Translations under genes and position numbers: made by a program | In this document: positions 15,646 through 21,796 of the stretch, one piece after another | Numbering within the stretch: the stretch's first letter is position 1 | Layout: each line of letters begins with the position of its first letter | Assembly (NCBI GenBank): GCA_036654795.1 | Contig: JAVVRI010000028.1 | Coordinates: forward strand, 1 to 21,796 | Origin: JAVVRI01 sp036654795 | GTDB taxonomy: Bacteria; Bacteroidota; Bacteroidia; Bacteroidales; Tannerellaceae | DNA: 21,796 nt | Direction: 5' to 3' | The notes under the pieces: model-generated | Told to the model about the DNA's origin: nothing | Seen by the model: only the letters and a program-made list of their open reading frames with translations | Databases searched by the model: none

Positions 15646-16274
15646 TCAAAGTATGTGGCATGCGAGAAGCTGAAAATATCCGTAGCATATCCGCTCTTGA
15701 TATTCATTGGATGGGCTTTATCTTTTACCCCCGCAGTCCGCGTTGTGTGGAGGAGGGGGCGCTTGCCGGGCAGCTTGCCGCTTGTTTATGCCGGGCGCCT
15801 CGTCCGTTAACAGTGGGTGTGTTTGTCAATGCCACATCGGAGCAGATGATGGAGCGACAGCTAACGTATGGACTGGACTATCTGCAATTGCATGGTGAGG
15901 AGTCGCCCGACACCTGCTACGCCCTTAAGAAACGAGGCATTCGTGTGATTAAGTCTTTTGCTATCTCTGAAACAGCCGATTTTGAGCAGACTGAAGCATA
16001 CGAAGAGCGGGCTGATTACTTCCTGTTCGATACCCGATGCAGCGGTTATGGTGGTTCCGGACGGTCATTCGACTGGTCGCTGCTCTCTGCTTATCAGGGC
16101 GAAACCCCTTTTCTGTTGAGTGGCGGCATTACGCCGGATAGTACTGCTTCCCTTTTGCATCTCTACCATCCTCTTCTAGTCGGCATCGATCTGAACAGCG
16201 GTTTCGAAATCGCTCCAGGACTGAAGGATGTATCCAAGATAAAGACTTTTATTGAGAAGATTAATAAGAAATAA
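15639..16274 (+). CDS. trpF: Phosphoribosylanthranilate isomerase
   Basis: A 211-residue TIM barrel. I chose ATG 15639, which gives MLIKVCGMREAENI, because upstream in-frame codons only translate the antisense-like tail of trpC in another frame. The KVCGM motif carries the general-base cysteine (Cys6), DIHWMGFIFYPRSPR follows, and YFLFDT supplies the general-acid aspartate; SGGITPDS and GIDLNSGFEIAPGLKD form the phosphate site. It isomerises PRA to CdRP. It overlaps trpC by 7 bases (the ATG sits within the trpC codons CTA TGT TGA), so translation is probably coupled. Confidence 0.94.
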   Translation: MLIKVCGMREAENIRSISALDIHWMGFIFYPRSPRCVEEGALAGQLAACLCRAPRPLTVGVFVNATSEQMMERQLTYGLDYLQLHGEESPDTCYALKKRGIRVIKSFAISETADFEQTEAYEERADYFLFDTRCSGYGGSGRSFDWSLLSAYQGETPFLLSGGITPDSTASLLHLYHPLLVGIDLNSGFEIAPGLKDVSKIKTFIEKINKK

Positions 16275-16298
16275 AGTAGATAATAAATACCAAAGAAG

Positions 16299-17069
16299 AT
16301 GAATCGCATTACAGCATTATTCGAAACAAAGAAGGATGGAATTCTTTCCGTTTACTTTCCGGCCGGTTACCCTCGTTTGGACGACACCGTGAGTATCTTA
16401 AAAGAGTTGGAAGCTCAAAAAATTGATATGGTGGAGATTGGTATCCCCTTCTCAGACCCTATGGCTGACGGACCGGTGATTCAGAATGCCGCTACGCAAG
16501 CATTGCGCAATGGCATGTCGTTGCGTTATCTTTTCGGACAGTTGGAGGGGATTCGCGTGGAGGTGGGTATGCCCATTATTCTGATGGGTTACCTTAACCC
16601 CATCATGCAGTATGGTTTCGATGCTTTTTGTCAGAGCTGCAAGACGGTTGGCGTGGATGGCATGATCATTCCCGACCTGCCTTATGCCGATTACATGAAG
16701 AATTACAAAGCTATTGCCGAGCGTTACAACTTAAAGGTTATCATGCTCATTACGCCTGAAACTTCCGACGCACGTATCCGCCAGATTGATGCCCATACCA
16801 GTGGCTTCATCTATATGGTGTCTAGCGCTGCGATCACCGGAGCACAGCAAAGCTTTAATGAGCAGAAGCAAACCTATTTTCGTCGTATTGATGCAATGGG
16901 GTTAAGTAATCCGCGTCTCATAGGTTTTGGTATCAGCAACAAAGCAACTTTGGATGTCACCTTAAAACATGCAGCAGGCGCTATCATAGGCAGTAAGTTC
17001 GTCCAACTCCTCAAAGCAGAAACTGTAAGCAGCGCTGTACGGTTGCTGCTGGAAGGGTTGAAGGAATAA
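16299..17069 (+). CDS. trpA: Tryptophan synthase alpha chain
   Basis: A 256-residue TIM barrel. The catalytic Glu46 is in VEIGIPFSDP and Asp57 is in MADGPVIQNA. LMGYLNPIMQYG and GMIIPDLPYADY follow the family pattern, and FGISNK plus GAIIGSKFV form the phosphate site. It splits indole-3-glycerol phosphate to indole and glyceraldehyde-3-phosphate and passes indole to TrpB. It is the last trp gene and ends 7 bases from the stop of a convergent glycosyltransferase gene, leaving no room for an intergenic terminator; transcripts may overlap. Confidence 0.96.
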   Translation: MNRITALFETKKDGILSVYFPAGYPRLDDTVSILKELEAQKIDMVEIGIPFSDPMADGPVIQNAATQALRNGMSLRYLFGQLEGIRVEVGMPIILMGYLNPIMQYGFDAFCQSCKTVGVDGMIIPDLPYADYMKNYKAIAERYNLKVIMLITPETSDARIRQIDAHTSGFIYMVSSAAITGAQQSFNEQKQTYFRRIDAMGLSNPRLIGFGISNKATLDVTLKHAAGAIIGSKFVQLLKAETVSSAVRLLLEGLKE

Positions 17070-17076
17070 TTGGGGT

Positions 17077-17817
17077 CTACCTTACCGCTTGGGGATACTT
17101 CCGAAAGAAACTCCACCATTTGAGCTTGAGGACTCCGAAGAGAGCTTCTCCAAAGATGGATGAGTTCATCTTGGAAGTTCCCAGCACGCGGTTGATAAAG
17201 ATAATCGGTACTTCCACGATCTTAAAGCCACACTTATGAGCTGTAAATTTCATTTCTATCTGGAAAGCATATCCTTTGAAATGGACGCGGTCGAGGTCGA
17301 TTGTCTCTAACACTTGGCGGCGGTAACATTTGAAACCGGCGGTGGTGTCCTGCACTTTCATTCCCGTAACAAAGCGTACATATACCGAAGCGAAATAAGA
17401 CATCAACACCCTGCCCAGCGGCCAGTTAACGACATTCACCCCGTTGCAGTAGCGGGAGCCTACAGCCAAATCGCCCCCTTGCTCACTGCAGGCAGCATAT
17501 AATTTAGGTAAGTCGGTCGGGTTATGGCTAAAGTCAGCATCCATCTCAAATATGTAATCGTACTTGTGAGCAATAGCCCACTTGAAACCACAGATATAAG
17601 CGGTGCCCAGACCTAGTTTCCCTTTGCGTTCCACCATGAAAAGGTGTTCCGGATATTCTTTTTGCAGTGTCTTTACGATAGTAGCCGTACCATCGGGCGA
17701 ACCATCGTCGATGATCAGAATGTTGAACTCCTTTTCTAAACCAAACACGGTACGAATAATGCTTTCTACGTTTTCTTTTTCGTTATACGTAGGGATAATA
17801 ACAATGCTATCTGACAT
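17077..17817 (-). CDS. Polyprenol-phosphate mannose synthase-like glycosyltransferase (GT2)
   Basis: A 246-residue family 2 glycosyltransferase. It starts IVIIPTYNEKENVE, with the nucleotide-sugar site IDDGSPDGT near residues 36-44 and the metal-binding EMDADFSHNP near 90-99, followed by GSRYCNG, TAGFKCYRR and FQIEMKFTAHK. These are hallmarks of DPM1-type dolichol/polyprenol monophosphomannose synthases. A short hydrophobic stretch (VLMSYFASVYVRFVTG) is present, but there is no C-terminal membrane domain. It likely moves a sugar from GDP- or UDP-sugar to a polyprenyl phosphate at the inner membrane. It converges on trpA and diverges from the histidine kinase with a 273-bp gap. Confidence 0.88.
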   Translation of the reverse strand: MSDSIVIIPTYNEKENVESIIRTVFGLEKEFNILIIDDGSPDGTATIVKTLQKEYPEHLFMVERKGKLGLGTAYICGFKWAIAHKYDYIFEMDADFSHNPTDLPKLYAACSEQGGDLAVGSRYCNGVNVVNWPLGRVLMSYFASVYVRFVTGMKVQDTTAGFKCYRRQVLETIDLDRVHFKGYAFQIEMKFTAHKCGFKIVEVPIIFINRVLGTSKMNSSIFGEALFGVLKLKWWSFFRKYPQAVR

Positions 17818-17849
17818 AATCTTTAAGATGTATAACTGTTTTTGACGAC

Positions 17850-17857
17850 CAAAGATA
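17850..17857 (-). promoter_or_regulatory. Putative -7 element for the GT2 gene
   Basis: On the minus strand this reads TATCTTTG, a TAnnTTTG match, about 32 bases before the start codon. No clear -33 element. Confidence 0.5.
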
Positions 17858-18090
17858 TGTATTTTTATTGATTTAAGATAATACAGCAGTACTCTTTTGA
17901 TTAATTTCAGAATTTATTATTAAATTCGGGCATTTTTATTGGCTAGTCTGTCTGAAGTGTTTTCCTATGATATTCAAATATTGTTTGATGGCTAAAAGCG
18001 ATGAGGGGCGTTCTGGTTATGGAGAGTTGTAGAGGGACGTCAATCGGCATCTGAATTATGTTATTATGATTAATCAAATATAGTCTCAAT

Positions 18091-20064
18091 ATGGATCAAT
18101 TGTTAACAATAGGATTGTTTACTGGGCTTGGCTTTCTTGCAGGAGTTCTGCCTATTGGCGTATTTGCATTTCGCTGCAAGAAAAAACTGCTTAAGGAGAA
18201 TAGTTATTGCAAGGAGGAGAATAGGAACGATATTAAGTATTACGATTACTTTCACAAGATTTTCTATCGAATGCCGATCGCTACGGTCTTATTTGATAAA
18301 GAATTGAATGTGATTTCTTACAATCAGGCGTTCATGGATTTGATTGATATTAAACCTTTCGAACGTGGGCACAAGATTAACCTAATGGATAATCCTCTCT
18401 ATTCGGATGAAGAGAAAAAGAGCATTATTAATGGTTCTTACCAACCGCGGGAGAAGAAATATGACCTCGATATGCTTCGCTCGTCCAACTATCTGTCGTG
18501 TAAGCGTAAGGGGGTTGTGCTCCTTTGGACGACCTTCGAGATGACACGGAATAAGGATAGCAATGAAATAGAATTTTACATCCAGCGTCTTTCGGAACAG
18601 AGTGAGAATAATGCTCTGCTGAGCGAGATATTGGACAATCTGCCTATGCCGGTCATTGTAAAGGATGTAGAAAGGGATTATCGCTATCTTTATTGGAACA
18701 AGGCGGCCGAGTCGCAATCGATGCTAAAGAAAGAGGATATAATCGGTCGTAACGACTTCGAAATCTATGGTGAAGAAAAGGGTGCGGCTTGCCGCCTAGT
18801 CGATCAGAAATTTATTGCTGCCGATGAGAAGAGTACCTTCATCGAGCAATACACGCGGTCTGATGGTGAAGAAAGAATCTTTATCAACGCAAAAGCGATC
18901 ATAAAAAATAGAAATGAGCGCACTTGGTTGTTGCAGGCCGGATGGGACATTACCGAGCAGCGCATAACGGAGAATAAATTGCGTATTGCTAAGGAGGAAG
19001 CCGAGACGGCTATACGGATGAATATGCTGGTGTTTAGTAATATTAATATCGGACTGGTTTATATTGATACGAATTATGTCGTGCAATGGCAGTCTATCAA
19101 GACGATGAGTCGTATAAATAATGGTAAGTGTTACGTCCCCGGTTCCAAGTGTTACGAGAATATGTTCGGACGCACAGAGCCCTGCGAGAAGTGCGCACTG
19201 AAAGATATGTTACGTACAGGGCAGACAACCAATCATATCGTACCAATCACCGAGCGATTGGTGGATATTACAGCTAACCCGATACTGGATGATGAGGGAC
19301 GTATGTTGGGCGGCATTCTGCGCATGGAGGATATTACCGAGAAGAAGCGGATAGAGATAGAACTAGAAGCAGCGAAGCAATCGAACGAATTAAAAAGCGC
19401 CTTCTTGGCCAACATGAGTCACGAGATACGTACTCCGCTCAATGCTATTATCGGCTTTTCGAACATTTTGGCTACGACGGATGATAAGGAGGAACGGAAA
19501 GAATATGTCGACATCATCTCCAACAGCAATGAGCTTCTGCTTCAACTAATCAACGACATATTGGACCTGTCGAAGATTGAATCCAACGCCCTTGCATTTG
19601 TTTATACGCTCGTAGATATTAATGGACTGATAAACGGACTGGTTCAGCAAACCCGTATGCGCGTAACGACGGATAATCTGGTAATCTGTTTTGACGAAAT
19701 GCTGCCTATCTGCGTACTTTATACTGAAAAGATGCGTATCACGCAAGTATTGAACAACTTCCTCAGTAATGCTTTGAAGTTTACTTCCAAAGGAAGAATC
19801 TCGATTGGATACCGCCTGATAAATAATAACTCCGATCTCTATTTTTATGTTACGGATACCGGTCGAGGTATCGCGAGGGAGAAGCTGCCTACTATTTTCG
19901 ACCGCTTCGTCAAGCTAGATAACTTTGTGCAGGGAACAGGTTTGGGGCTTTCCATCTGTCAGACAATCATACAGCGTATGGGTGGTCGTATCGGCGTAAT
20001 CTCCAAGGAGGGAGAGGGTTCTACGTTTTGGTTTACAATTGAATATAAAAAGGTAGAGAACTAA
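18091..20064 (+). CDS. Three-PAS sensor histidine kinase
   Basis: A 657-residue sensor kinase. One membrane segment (about residues 5-27) is followed by a basic run, placing the rest in the cytoplasm. Three PAS-like domains follow: about 53-170, 175-300 (ending GWDITEQR) and 305-420 (ending RMEDITEKK). The third contains Cys347, Cys354, Cys365 and Cys368. The HisKA motif FLANMSHEIRTPLN gives His444 as the phospho-acceptor; the ATPase domain has NNFLSNALKF (N box), DTGRGIA (G1) and GTGLGLSI (G2). There is no receiver domain or adjacent response regulator, so its partner lies elsewhere. The ligand is unknown. The stop codon lies within a strong terminator stem. Confidence 0.92.
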   Translation: MDQLLTIGLFTGLGFLAGVLPIGVFAFRCKKKLLKENSYCKEENRNDIKYYDYFHKIFYRMPIATVLFDKELNVISYNQAFMDLIDIKPFERGHKINLMDNPLYSDEEKKSIINGSYQPREKKYDLDMLRSSNYLSCKRKGVVLLWTTFEMTRNKDSNEIEFYIQRLSEQSENNALLSEILDNLPMPVIVKDVERDYRYLYWNKAAESQSMLKKEDIIGRNDFEIYGEEKGAACRLVDQKFIAADEKSTFIEQYTRSDGEERIFINAKAIIKNRNERTWLLQAGWDITEQRITENKLRIAKEEAETAIRMNMLVFSNINIGLVYIDTNYVVQWQSIKTMSRINNGKCYVPGSKCYENMFGRTEPCEKCALKDMLRTGQTTNHIVPITERLVDITANPILDDEGRMLGGILRMEDITEKKRIEIELEAAKQSNELKSAFLANMSHEIRTPLNAIIGFSNILATTDDKEERKEYVDIISNSNELLLQLINDILDLSKIESNALAFVYTLVDINGLINGLVQQTRMRVTTDNLVICFDEMLPICVLYTEKMRITQVLNNFLSNALKFTSKGRISIGYRLINNNSDLYFYVTDTGRGIAREKLPTIFDRFVKLDNFVQGTGLGLSICQTIIQRMGGRIGVISKEGEGSTFWFTIEYKKVEN

Positions 20065-20099
20065 CTACCGGAAGCATAAAGCGCCGGTAGTTAGTTCTC
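20056..20099. terminator. Bidirectional terminator between kinase and oxidoreductase
   Basis: The arm 20056-20071 (GAGAACTAACTACCGG) pairs perfectly with 20084-20099 over 16 bp around a 12-base loop. It begins within the last codons of the kinase and ends 4 bases before the convergent oxidoreductase stop, so it can serve both genes. Confidence 0.82.
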
Positions 20100-20103
20100 A
20101 TGT

Positions 20104-21387
20104 TTATCTGATCTCTATCACCTCGCCCTTCCGGCGGCTTTCTTCTGCCGCAAAGGCGATGAGGTGGCTTTCCAGTGAGGCATCGAGTGGGGTGGTCATA
20201 AGGGAAGCATCCTGATGGCGGATGGCCTCAATCCAGTCATGAATCATGCCCGCATCCCCTCCTCCGTGGCCAACGCCCTCGTAGTTGAGGGCATCAATGG
20301 CGTTGGCGTTGTATGTTGTTGCTTTGCCAGTAAGGAAGTCGGTGTGTACAAACTGCTCCATGTCTCCCACAATATCTCCGCGCGTACCCATGATGCGGGT
20401 ACGTCGTCCGCTGTAAGAGGTCAGACCTTCTATCGAGAAGCTTACGGTTACGCCCCCTTCAAACTCCATCAGCATCATGTAATGATCCGGCTGGTCGTTT
20501 TGGCAATGATAGACGCACTTGCCGTAAGCACCGCTACGCAGATTCTCAAGGATAACATCCCCTTGCGCGGCGGGATCGGTCGGCAGGTCGAAGACATAGA
20601 GCCAATTACGGTCGCGATAATAAATCTTCAAGGCGGAGTAGGGGCAGGTGCTTTCCATCGGGCAGCCATCCGTACAGCGTGCTGCGCAACCATTCGGTGC
20701 ATTCTCCGCCTTAAAGTGCGTCAGTCCGCCAAAGGCAACTACCTTTTTGCACGGTTTGCCGATGATCCAGTGGAGGATGTCCAAGTCGTGGCTCGACTTG
20801 GCAAGTACAAACGGCGTGCTTTTCTTAGAGTCCTGCCAGCTGCCGCGCACGTAGGAGTGCGCCATGTGCGTATATTCCACCGGCTCAAAGTGCTGGATGC
20901 TGACCAAGTCGCCAATAGCCTTGCTGTCTACCATCTCCTTCAACTTCAGAAAGTAGGGAGAGTAGCGCAGCACATGCGTCAGTCCGACAATCTTTCCTCG
21001 CTGGCGGGCATAGTCTACCAGCGTACGACATTCCTCTTCCGTCTGTGCGATAGGCTTTTCCAGCAGAATGTCATACCCCATATCGAGCGCCTTCATGCAG
21101 GGGGCATAATGCAAATGATCGGGAGTCGCAATGATCACAGCGTCTGCAAACGGAGGCCTTTCCAGCAACTCCTGCCATGTGGCTACGCGGTTTTCGGTTG
21201 GTACATGATACTTGTCGCCGTAAATNNNNNNNNNNATCGTACGGCGGAGTTCTACCAGTTCTGCAATACCAATAATCTGTAAATCTTCCGGATGATTCAG
21301 GGCATAGTCTCCATAGAGCTTGCCTCGTCCACTAGCTCCCAGCACAATGGCGGTCAGCGGGCGGGTGTTAGATGTTTGTGTGTTCAT
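20104..21387 (-). CDS. Gfo/Idh/MocA family oxidoreductase (contains assembly gap)
   Basis: About 427 codons, interrupted by 10 N (21226-21235) near residues 51-54. The N-terminal Rossmann fold has VLGASGRGKLYG (residues 15-26), ATPDHLHY, and ILLEKPIAQT with the conserved Lys111. The C-terminal domain includes SSHDLDILHWIIG and GHGGGDAGMIHDWIEAI. A Cys cluster CAARCTDGCPMESTCPYSALKIY near 238-260 is seen in a subset of this family. Members oxidise or reduce sugars or related substrates with NAD(P). There is no Tat or Sec signal, so it is likely cytosolic. The substrate cannot be predicted. It appears monocistronic, with the kinase convergent downstream. Confidence 0.9.
   Translation of the reverse strand: MNTQTSNTRPLTAIVLGASGRGKLYGDYALNHPEDLQIIGIAELVELRRTXXXXIYGDKYHVPTENRVATWQELLERPPFADAVIIATPDHLHYAPCMKALDMGYDILLEKPIAQTEEECRTLVDYARQRGKIVGLTHVLRYSPYFLKLKEMVDSKAIGDLVSIQHFEPVEYTHMAHSYVRGSWQDSKKSTPFVLAKSSHDLDILHWIIGKPCKKVVAFGGLTHFKAENAPNGCAARCTDGCPMESTCPYSALKIYYRDRNWLYVFDLPTDPAAQGDVILENLRSGAYGKCVYHCQNDQPDHYMMLMEFEGGVTVSFSIEGLTSYSGRRTRIMGTRGDIVGDMEQFVHTDFLTGKATTYNANAIDALNYEGVGHGGGDAGMIHDWIEAIRHQDASLMTTPLDASLESHLIAFAAEESRRKGEVIEIR
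21226..21235. other. Assembly gap (10 N)
   Basis: Ten N bases within the oxidoreductase gene. Ten looks like a placeholder length. Joining the flanks through a 2-base overlap (AT) would restore RRT-IYGDKY with the spacing usual in the family. Confidence 0.95.
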
Positions 21388-21410
21388 GAGTATAATATGT
21401 TTCTGAGTGA

Positions 21411-21418
21411 CAAAGATA
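21411..21418 (-). promoter_or_regulatory. Putative -7 element for the oxidoreductase
   Basis: On the minus strand this reads TATCTTTG, a TAnnTTTG match, about 23 bases before the start codon. No clear -33 element. Confidence 0.5.
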
Positions 21419-21492
21419 ATGTATACTATGAATGTCCGCTATATAAGTGATAAACTTTTTATCTCAAGGTAGAACAATAGCTTGCTTCAGAG

Positions 21493-21558
21493 ATGTTACT
21501 GATCATGGCTGAGGCAGAAGCTAATCTGGGTAATTTTCCTGAAATGACCTTAAAATAG
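21493..21558 (+). pseudogene. Possible SusD-like C-terminal scrap
   Basis: A 21-codon frame encodes MLLIMAEAEANLGNFPEMT followed by LK and a stop inside the repeat arm; the codons just before give LASE. The pattern E-x-LLI-x-AEA-x-x-x-LGN resembles the helix typical of SusD/RagB proteins. An in-frame TAG lies a few codons upstream. It is too short to be sure and may be chance. Confidence 0.25.
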
Positions 21559-21664
21559 AAATATCCGAATCTCCTTTCACAGGCATAACATTATAATGGA
21601 CTGCATGTTACGGTGAAACGTGAAATAAAGAGGTACTTTACGAGCACCTCCTTATTCAAACCAT
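21553..21664 (-). repeat. Right arm of the long inverted repeat (IR-R)
   Basis: These 112 bases are the inverted counterpart of 211-323. The arm holds the same two hairpins: the terminator stem at 21624-21656, now with two G-U pairs on the minus strand and a 7-base loop, and the second stem at 21575-21618, whose paired bases are unchanged. It joins directly to a 22-bp repeat unit, without the 188-bp coding remnant found on the left. Confidence 0.93.
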
Positions 21665-21727
21665 AGGTGATTCGCTTAAAGAACATAGGTGATTCATATG
21701 ATTCACATAGGTGATTTATATGAATCA
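21662..21727. repeat. Three tandem 22-bp repeats (CATAGGTGATT family)
   Basis: Units begin at 21662, 21684 and 21706. All start CATAGGTGATT; units 2 and 3 continue into near-palindromes around CATATG or TATATG with GATTCA/GAATCA ends. Unit 1 (ending CGCTTAAAGAA) also appears, inverted, at window positions 1-22. They form an array with a 22-bp period but a sequence unrelated to the 6571-6658 array. Confidence 0.85.
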
Positions 21728-21796
21728 TCCGCATGACGCGCCTGGACTTCCAACGCCTCTGTGGATATACCCGGACAACCGCTAATCGACGGCTGA

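Larger units (their letters stand above)
21388..21796. other. Right-edge non-coding region
   Basis: About 410 bases without a supported intact gene. It holds the oxidoreductase promoter element (21411-21418), a short SusD-like coding scrap (21493-21558, weak), the right inverted-repeat arm (21553-21664), three 22-bp tandem repeats (21662-21727) and about 69 bases of unassigned sequence to the window end. Confidence 0.6.

Noticed and set aside
20215..21282. A 355-codon open frame on the plus strand opposite the oxidoreductase
   Set aside because: It lies wholly antisense to a clear Gfo/Idh/MocA gene and spans the N gap; its translation has no recognisable domain and is compositionally odd.
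21703..21796. Short open frames at the right edge on both strands
   Set aside because: Each is about 20-30 codons, both run off the window, and neither translation is recognisable; coding potential cannot be judged.
1..21796. A defence island, prophage or insertion sequence inside the window
   Set aside because: No transposase, integrase, phage structural gene, nuclease-helicase pair or toxin-antitoxin pair is recognisable; the only mobile-locus trace is the small remnant at the left edge.

Overview
The window looks like a chromosomal segment from a member of the Bacteroidales, most likely Bacteroides or a close relative. The evidence is the tryptophan operon order trpB-E-G-D-C-F-A, a GldB-type lipoprotein, a DUF5063 protein, a six-bladed beta-propeller lipoprotein, TAnnTTTG promoter elements upstream of most transcription units, and the lack of conventional Shine-Dalgarno sites. 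One run of 10 N (21226-21235) shows that it comes from a draft assembly.

Layout: an edge fragment (1-323) holds the tail of a DUF3874-like gene and one arm of a long inverted repeat. Next are yebC and pheT (minus strand), trmD (plus), a propeller lipoprotein (minus) that diverges from gldB (plus), and a 460-bp intergenic region with four tandem 22-bp palindromic repeats and an orphan 5' leader. A four-gene unit follows on the plus strand: DUF5063 protein, DEDDy 3'-5' exonuclease, RlmI-like rRNA methyltransferase and cysteine synthase. The trp operon (10619-17069) comes next, preceded by a promoter, a 19-codon leader peptide with tandem Trp codons and a 21-bp terminator hairpin. After it lie a DPM1-like glycosyltransferase (minus), a three-PAS histidine kinase (plus) and a Gfo/Idh/MocA oxidoreductase (minus). 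The right edge (21388-21796) carries the second arm of the inverted repeat and three tandem 22-bp repeats.

The trp genes encode every step from chorismate to tryptophan. The leader suggests that charged tRNA-Trp controls readthrough into trpB by attenuation. Most of the remaining genes are core housekeeping functions (tRNA charging and modification, rRNA methylation, translation quality control, cysteine synthesis).

No undescribed defence or mobile system is evident. The most interesting signals are non-coding: the trp leader attenuator, the 113/112-bp inverted repeats (about 93% identical) that bracket about 21 kb of core genes, and two unrelated families of 22-bp-periodic palindromic repeats.
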